Below are positions 58,023 through 64,000 of a DNA stretch of 64,000 bases, in pieces. The stretch comes from Aphrocallistes beatrix (taxonomy: Eukaryota; Porifera; Hexactinellida; Sceptrulophora; Aphrocallistidae): contig OY725496.1 of NCBI GenBank assembly GCA_963281255.1, positions 2,046,001-2,110,000 of the forward strand, read 5' to 3'. A program made the translations under genes and the position numbers. The stretch's first letter is position 1, and each line of letters starts with the position of its first letter. Below the pieces are notes generated by a model. The model did no database searches. It worked only from the letters and a program-made list of their open reading frames with translations, and was not told the origin of the DNA.

Positions 58023-58608
58023 CAGGTATCCCTCGCCGTTCGCGGGGGTTAAGTTCCTGAGAATTGCCGCGAATGGCAAAATCGCGAACGGCAAGACGTT
58101 AGTTCAATGAGAATCGTGGGGTTACGTTCCTAGATTATAAAACGACGCTAGATACAGTTTGCTAAATACTACATTATTGATTCAATAGTTAAGCTGTAAT
58201 ACTGATACAAACACTGGTATAAGTGAAATGGTAATAATAAATGAAGTGATATATGAAAGATATAGATCCCCTAGTAGCAAACCTAAGTACCATACCTAAA
58301 TAGTAATGTCTAGCCTTTCAATCACCAACCAACTTCCTTTTATGCTTGATGTAATTATTTAGTAGACAATTATTTGTATACGTAGAAACAATAGAGTCTA
58401 GTATTAGTATAGAGCAATTGAAACAGTAAATGCTATTGCCAGGATAATATGGAGATACGTATAAGGTTATGGACTTATGGTAGCCCATGAAACTACTGAA
58501 GAGAGTAACGAAAACCGCGAATGGTCGAGGGAACGAGTCGAGAATAGCAAAACAAGACTCAAAAAAATTTCCGCGAATGGCAAACCCGCGAAAGGCGAGG
58601 GCTGCCTG
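58023..58608. mobile_element. Pogo/Tigger-like MITE, copy 3 (586 bp)
   Basis: Ends CAGGTATCCCTCGCCGTTCG and (inverted) CGAAAGGCGAGGGCTGCCTG. Flanks are TA on the left and TT on the right, so the duplication is imperfect. It is the closest copy to consensus along its whole length and lies inside the junction between two H elements. Confidence 0.85.
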
Positions 58609-58609
58609 T

Positions 58610-59022
58610 TTATATCTATCTATCTGTAATGAATTGATTGAACAATTTTTTTGCTATGGCTCAACTAAGTTCTGAGTTCAGACGAAAATGTCGACACATA
58701 ATGGAATTATGACGTCATTGTCACCTTTTTTATAATTAGAAATTTCAGTTTTTCGACTATAACTCAGCCATTTAGGTGATAGAAGGCTGAAATTTTAAGA
58801 TACAACTATCATCAAAAATGATGACTCATCACTGTGTTATGACTTCATCATTATGCATCAAAAATTTCAAACATTGACACATTTTGCGATTTTTCGTGCG
58901 ATTTCGATTATAACAGTAAGTCAGACATATTTAGAGATGTTATCTCCCTTATAATTAATCAATGTGACCCCAGGCGCCCAAAGTGTCCGCCATCTGCGCA
59001 GCGCAAGCAAGCGAAGTGCGCT
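58610..59022 (+). mobile_element. H-family element, hairpin arms partly deleted
   Basis: Starts CTGTAATGAATTGATTGAAC, with TGACGTCA near 58711, and ends AGCGAAGTGCGCTTATATA. The sequence CAGGCGCCCAAAGTGTCCGCC shows that one arm of each hairpin was removed by a single deletion between them. (TA)n follows. Confidence 0.85.
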
Positions 59023-59044
59023 TATATATATATATATATATATT

Positions 59045-59530
59045 CATATTCGAAACACTCTCTCTGAACTTTTCAATCTTAGCCGACCCATAGCCAAAAA
59101 ACCCAAACCCTCAATAACCACTCTCGTTTCATCCTGTCTCAGACTCTTAATTACACCCATAATAGCAAATTCTCCCTTCCTACGTGACGACGTTCACGAA
59201 ATGATTGCTTTATTATCCCACCCATCAATCAATCTGACCACATTGCACACATATGACATAAAGTCTTTCTATTCCTCTGCCCCTAAACAGCCTACTCCTC
59301 GAGGCATTCGATCATTACAACCCAGCCAACCTCTATACCCCCATCCTTGCTGCTTTCCTGCCCTTCATGTACATCACCGATGGATTCAAATTTTACACTC
59401 TTGGCAACACCGGCATCCCAATGGGTCTTCCGCTAGCCCCTGAACTAGCAAGAATGACCACCGCCTATTTATGAATCAAATATTCACCACCCTCATCCTC
59501 CGTACTCACTATATATTTCGATGACATAGC
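59045..59530 (+). pseudogene. Reverse-transcriptase fragment, C-rich coding strand
   Basis: The first frame reads LRDDVHEMIALLSHP and TLHTYDIKSFYSS, where D-I-K-S-F-Y fits RT motif A. After a frameshift near 59278 the next frame reads PLNSLLLEAFDHYNPANLYT, then GFKFYTLGNTGIPMGLPLAP and ELARMTTAYL (motif B). A TGA follows, and later YFDDIASSY (the Y-x-D-D motif C). The G-x-x-MG-xPLAPxLA block suggests a Penelope-like or related RT rather than an LTR element. No endonuclease, RNase H or ends are present. The coding strand is markedly rich in C and poor in G compared with its surroundings. It is bounded by (TA)n on the left and a Tc1 on the right. Confidence 0.65.
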
Positions 59531-59568
59531 TTCTTCATATACTATATATATATAGTAGTATATATATA

Positions 59569-60935
59569 CACTAATCGGACAAAAGTATTCAACATATATA
59601 GTATATAGTAATTGATAAATGACAATTTATACTTGTAGTATTTAACCAACCATAATAGAATATAGTATCTAGTCATTATTTATCACAATTAATCTTATTA
59701 ATTCATTGCTCTAATCTATACAAGTTGATTTAATTTTAATTTTTCATATTTTTCACTTTGTTAGTCATCGATAGATTATGCCCAAAGGTAGAGAGATAAC
59801 ATCATCTCTTAGAGACCAAGCCGTAGGATTGTGGATAGCAGGTACCTCCTACAGAAAGATTTCTGACATACTTGGTCTCAATTATTCTACGGTATATTAT
59901 ATAATAAAAAAATATAGAAGCACAGGCTATACCAAAAATCAACCAAGAAAAGGGCGACCTAATTCAATTTCCGTCAGAGCCTCTCGTCAATTAAATTCGA
60001 TAGTAAAGTCCCATCGCAAAACAACGCTTAGAGGAATGACAGAAATATTCAATGCAGGGAAAAATGTTCCAGTATCTGAGAAAACTGTAAGTCGAAATCT
60101 GCATAAGCTAGGATTTTATGCACGCCGAGCTTGCAGAAAACCGCTGATATCAACAAGGAATAAAATTAAAAGGTTAGAATACTATAATATTCATAAATCA
60201 TGGGGAGTTGCTGAGTGGAAAAATATAATTTTTTCTGACGAATCCAAATTCAATTTATTTCACTCGGATGGTCGTGTAAAAGTATGGAGACGTCCAAATG
60301 AACGTTACTTACCTGAATGCACACGTAAAGCCTGAAGGGATTTGGAGGTTCAGTAATGTATTGGGACTGCATCACATTCGAGAAAATGGGACCATTAATA
60401 GAGGTTAAGGGTAATCTAAATTCTCAAAACTACATTTCAAATATTTTAGAAGCTTTCGAGAAATTCTGGAAGAAGGTTCGAAAGAAGAGGAAGTGTTTCA
60501 TGCAAGACAATGCGCCGTGTCACCGATCAAAACTTGTCGAGCAGTGGTTTGGATCCAAGAAAATGAAGATACTTCAATGGCCCCCACAATCACCCGATCT
60601 CAACCCTATCGAGACAATATGGGACATACTACTGAAACGAGTACGAGAAAACAACAGACAGCTAGCTTCTTTGACAGAATTTCGAGAAAAACTAAAGGAA
60701 GAATGGGAAATTTTTCCAATAGAAATAGTACAGGATTTATACAAAGGCCTCCCAAACCGGCTGAAAGAGCTCAAGAAAATGAAGGGAAATCCAACTAAAT
60801 ATTGACTAGTGACTACAGTACTATATCACTTGTAACTTTTCTTTAGTTTTACGTTAAATAACTATTGTATTTTCTGTGGTGTACACACTTATTTAACCAA
60901 ATATTATGTGTTGAAATACTTTTGTCCGGTTAGTG
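59569..60935 (+). mobile_element. Tc1-like transposon, second family (1367 bp)
   Basis: The ends CACTAATCGGACAAAAGTAT and the complement are flanked by TA (59567-59568, 60936-60937). It encodes one transposase with a single frameshift. Its ends match the MITE at 22622-23044. Confidence 0.93.
59778..60805 (+). pseudogene. Tc1-like transposase, DD34E, one frameshift
   Basis: Frame 1 (59778-60335) starts MPKGREITSSLRDQAVGLWI, with a helix-turn-helix (YRKISDILGLNYSTVYYII), a GRP hook (RKGRPNSISVR) and D144 in FSDESKF. The frame is lost by one base near 60333, and sequence resumes as GFGGSVMYWD. Frame 2 (to 60802) has the second Asp in MQDNAPCHRS and the Glu in SPDLNPIETIW, 34 residues apart, and a complete C-terminus (GLPNRLKELKKMKGNPTKY). 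The conserved MVWG is MYWD here. Apart from the single shift the protein is complete (about 340 residues), and it is distinct in sequence from the transposase at 44050. Confidence 0.92.
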
Positions 60936-60975
60936 TATCCTTACTAAAAAAACTCGATTAATGTTTGTATATATA

Positions 60976-61451
60976 CACTGCCTGAACAAAAGCATTCGTA
61001 CACCCCATAATTCCCCATACAAATAGTTATAATACTGATTTATTTAGCGAGTCAAGGTATTGAATTGGTAAGAGATACACTTAATTTGTCTTCAAATTCG
61101 AATTCTCCACATTGAAACTACCCACTTTATAAGCTTTTAACTTGATTACTCTCCTTCAAATTAAGTATTTTCGGCATTTGCTACCCTATGGCACATATCA
61201 CGAGTTATCACCATTGTATATGATGGCATAAGTGGTAAGATGTGGCACAGTCTGAGAATATTTAACCTTGTGGGAGATTAATTGAGTTGAAAGATCATAA
61301 AATGAGTAATTCGAATATGGATAATTCGAATTTGAAGTTAAATTAAGCGTATCTCTTACCAAATAAATACCTTGACGCGCTAGATAAATCAGTATTATAA
61401 TTATTTGAATAGGAAATTATGGGGTGCACGAATACTTTTGTTCAGGCAGTG
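60976..61451. mobile_element. Tc1-type MITE (476 bp), family of 50559
   Basis: The ends CACTGCCTGAACAAAAGCAT and (inverted) ATACTTTTGTTCAGGCAGTG are flanked by TA. The interior is almost identical to 50640-50990. It is preceded by the dispersed terminal motif TCCTTACTAAAAAAACTCGA at 60938-60957, so it lies within an H element that begins there and continues at 61454. Confidence 0.92.
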
Positions 61452-61453
61452 TA

Positions 61454-61933
61454 TAAATATATATCTCTGTTACGAATTGATCGAAGAATCTGCCAGGCGC
61501 AGAAAGCTGATTTTTGGCATGTGGGAGTCTTTTGGCTATGGCTCCAGTAAGTACTGAGCTCAGAGCAAAATGTCGACTCATCATGGAATTATGACGTCAT
61601 TGTCACATTTTTAGTTAAGCAATACAGTTATTCGAGCATAAATTTTAATAGAATCTGTATACTAACATTCCTCACATATGATGCAACTATCATCAAAAAA
61701 TGATGACACATCACTTTTTTATGACGTCATCATTACTCATCAAAATTTTAAAAATTGCTAATTTTAGTCATTTTTCGTGCGATATCGATTATATCAGTAG
61801 GACAGACATACAGTATTTAGAGATGTTATTTCCCTTATAATTAATCAATGTGACCCCAAGCGCCCAAAGCGCCTCCGGCGGAGACAAAATGTCCGCCAGT
61901 CGCACAGTGCAAGCAAGCGAAGCGCGCTTGTAT
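61454..61933 (+). mobile_element. H-family element
   Basis: Starts CTGTTACGAATTGATCGAAG, with TGACGTCA sites near 61590 and 61721 and an internal deletion in the CAGCCATT region. It ends AGCGAAGCGCGCTTGTATA, then (TA)n. The GGCGCCC arm pairs with AAGCGCC after a small deletion. Confidence 0.87.
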
Positions 61934-61952
61934 ATATATATATATATATATA

Positions 61953-62630
61953 TTAGGGTGCTCCAAAAAATGCCAAAGTTTGAATCTTATGATGCACACT
62001 CTTCAAATAGTTTACCTTCATCACCAAGTATCCACAATAAAATTTTCATGCAATTTGTAGTTGGTTTAGTGGTCGCGCAAGGTAGCCTCCCCCTCGTGCT
62101 AATTTATAATGGGATATGTCCGGGTTGAGGCCAGAAGTTGTAAAAAGCATACTTCTGACATTTAAATATACTAGTAGCTTGATTTTTGTGATATTTGAGG
62201 GTGGTTTTATATCAGCTAATAATACATTTTAATAATCTAAAATCTACCGATTCCGAGATATTGGTGAAAACAGTTGGGACCAGCCTTCATACTTGAATTA
62301 TTAATGGTCCCAACTGTTTTCACTAATATCTCGAAACCGGTAGATTTTTGGTTATTAAAATGTATTATTAGCTGATATAAAACCACCTTCAAATATCACA
62401 AAAATCAAGCTACTAGTATATTTAAATGTCAGAAGTACGCTTTTTACAACTTCTGGCCTCAACCCGGACATATCCCATTATAAATTAGCACGAGGGGGAG
62501 GCTACCTTGCGCGACCACTAAACCAACTACAAATTGCATGAAAATTTTATTGTGGATACTTGGTGATGAAGGTAAACTATTTGAAGAGTGTGCATCATAA
62601 GATTCAAACTTTGGAATTTCTTGGAGCACC

Positions 62631-62634
<4 letters not shown>
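61953..62634. mobile_element. Foldback element with TTAGGGTGCTCC ends, copy 2 (682 bp)
   Basis: The two arms (61953-62280 and 62305-62634) are close to perfect inverted copies and translate to the same peptide string on opposite strands. The loop near 62290 is short. It is related to 4695-5359. Both copies are embedded in (TA)n, which obscures any target duplication. Confidence 0.92.
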
Positions 62635-62670
<36 letters not shown>

Positions 62671-62693
62671 TAAATATAAATATACACAAATAA

Positions 62694-63000
62694 ACATTAA
62701 TCGAGTTTAATTGTAAGGATATGGACCTCAAAATTGTTTTGGCCCCTTTGGAGATTGAATAACACAAAGGTTTAGAAGAAATGTCAATAAGATCCAATCA
62801 AAATAGCTCTAAAAGGGAGTTCATTTCTTTCAAGCTCGGGAAATGGCCGGTTTGATACAGATATTTAGCAAAAATTGTATCAGAATTAAAATTAGGACCA
62901 TTTGTTAAAAGAATTTGTTCAAATCCGACCATTTGTTCGCGAGTTATCACTCATTGTAGATAAAGTTCGAGCAATAATACGTCTCTACAAATAAATTGAG
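62694..63000. repeat. Terminal motif plus R-family fragment
   Basis: ATTAATCGAGTTTAATTGTAAGGA (62697-62719) is followed directly by R-family sequence (ATTGTTTTGGCCCCTTTGGA, AACACAAAGGTTTAGAAG, AAGCTCGGGAAATGGCCGGT). The R repeat may therefore be bounded by the same motif. 63000-63590 has no recognisable gene; the short frame at 63157-63351 is unassigned. Confidence 0.6.
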
Positions 63001-63599
63001 GACAGTAAATATTTTGAGCGTTTTTAGCTTTTTAAAATTGTTTTAATGACAACTGTGCCATCAAGACAGTTTTTGAAAACTAAAAGTACTCAAAAGCATC
63101 GCAAAATCCTCAATTAAATACATATCAAACCAGGCGTTCAATATCATGGTGGTCATTTGTTTGGGTTTTCTATTGACAAACCAGAACTTCCAGCAAAAAC
63201 AATTTTGGCACTTATGTGGTTAGTCTTTTGGGAGTTCTCGCCTTTGTTCGCAGAACTATTGTATGAACAAGATAATTTGCTTTTGAAATTAGTACATGCT
63301 TGTGATGTAAGGAAAATGATACAGTTCGCACTACATCTTAGTCAGGTCTTGTAAATATCTACAAAAGAGAGTCCAAATGAATTGTCACAGTTACGACAAT
63401 ATCTTACGCAATCCTATACCCAACAAATTTGGACAAACTAAGTTTCGCATGTTATACAAATATTCAATGAAAAGTTTATTCCTCACTGAGACAATAAGGA
63501 CATGGAATAGCGGGGTTCGTTTAATTAGTTGTTAAATTGTGGTGAATGTTAAATATCAGAATCCCTAGTGTTGGCGTCAGGAAAAAAATAATATAAACA

Positions 63600-64000
63600 G
63601 AGAGCCTTTTAGAAATATGGACGATGCCAGATTAGGGTGCAAGTCAGAGGAAGGCTTCTGTACAGAGGCGATCAAGTTGTCGTACCCCACCAGTCTACGA
63701 AACGAATTCCTAATGCGATTCCACAATGATTCGCACCCACAGGTGTTATTAAAAACTGTCGCAAAAGTTAATTCATACTTCTTTTGGAGGGGTCTATGCC
63801 GCGATGTGGAGCATTTTTGCGAGTGTGTCTGGGTTGACAGAAAAATAATCCCAAGAATCGACTGAGGAACCTCTTGAGCCGATTGTAATTGCTGAGGAAC
63901 CAAGGCGAGCAGTAGCCTAGGATATTGCAACATCACCATTGTCGACTGGTTGTCATAGATATTTCCTTTTGCTAACTGATCTACTCTCTAAGTTTGTGGA
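63600..64000 (+). pseudogene. Ty3/gypsy-type integrase fragment, runs off window
   Basis: The frame 63617-63862 reads SLRNEFLMRFHNDSHPQVLL, then KTVAKVNSYFFWRGLCRDVE and HFCECVWVDRK. This is the H2C2 integrase zinc domain: the H-x-x-x-H pair is HNDSH, while the C-x-x-C pair is changed (CECVWV in place of C..C). After a stop a second frame gives EPLEPIVIAEEPRRA, then LLTDLLSKFV at the window edge. This matches the start of an integrase core (P....p.d.....v....R......D..SKFV). It is probably a decayed LTR retrotransposon whose remaining part lies beyond 64000. Confidence 0.72.

Noticed and set aside
59045-59530. Nuclear copy of mitochondrial DNA
   Set aside because: Composition and the TGA suggested it, but the encoded motifs are reverse-transcriptase motifs, not a standard mitochondrial gene. 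Left as an RT of uncertain origin.
61850-62797. Two ORFs on opposite strands encoding the same 55-residue string
   Set aside because: They are the two arms of one palindrome (61953-62634); the identity is structural and there is no independent sign of translation.

Overview
This window reads as AT-rich nuclear DNA from an invertebrate metazoan; the phylum cannot be fixed from sequence alone. Three points support this: spliced exons with GT-AG junctions, a recognisable animal leucine-rich-repeat gene, and a dense load of eukaryotic transposons (Tc1/mariner, mariner, pogo-like, hAT, P/THAP, TTAA-target and tRNA-SINE elements, plus Ty3/gypsy and reverse-transcriptase remnants). I see no prokaryotic operons, CRISPR arrays or viral genomes.

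Host gene. Minus-strand exons at 47842-47692, 41144-40999 and 19430-19122 join with compatible phases into leucine-rich repeats that match the PPP1R37 (protein phosphatase 1 regulatory subunit 37) family. A fourth, probable upstream exon lies at 50270-50213. The 5' exons, the 3' acidic/tail exons and one LRR exon expected between 41.0 and 19.4 kb were not found. Nearly everything else in 19-50 kb is therefore intronic, and the introns are packed with mobile elements.

Layout. 0-6.4 kb: H-family elements, two foldback elements, MITEs, a long non-coding repeat (R family) and a deletion derivative of the Tc1 element. 6.6-9.4 kb: a transposon-derived ORF with one stop and a P-type element carrying a split THAP domain. 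9.5-17.8 kb: a second R copy, a long-inverted-repeat element with a transposase fragment, a minisatellite element (M family) split by a TTAA-target element, H copies and a decayed Tc1. 19-24 kb: an LRR exon, a tRNA-type SINE, and an H copy split by a foldback P-type element. 24.1-27.4 kb: a 3.2-kb P element with a THAP transposase, broken by frameshifts. 27-40 kb: hAT MITEs, a second M minisatellite, an H copy split by a mariner, a BED-hAT fragment and a three-level nest of MITEs. 41-46.3 kb: an LRR exon, H copies, and a near-intact Tc1 inside what looks like a second copy of the split-THAP P element. 50-55 kb: a GTF2IRD2/ZBED-like hAT fragment and other transposase fossils. 56-64 kb: clustered H copies, a pogo-like MITE, a reverse-transcriptase fragment of odd base composition, a second Tc1-like element, a foldback element, and a Ty3/gypsy integrase fragment running off the end.

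How the parts relate. At least 15 copies of one roughly 0.5-kb family (H) dominate. Each full copy has CRE-like TGACGTCA palindromes and ends in adjacent GC-rich hairpins whose stems show paired changes. Three P-type elements, one foldback and two with THAP coding sequence, share CATAG...CTATG ends and 7-bp target duplications. Many elements are inserted in one another, so a relative insertion order can be read directly.
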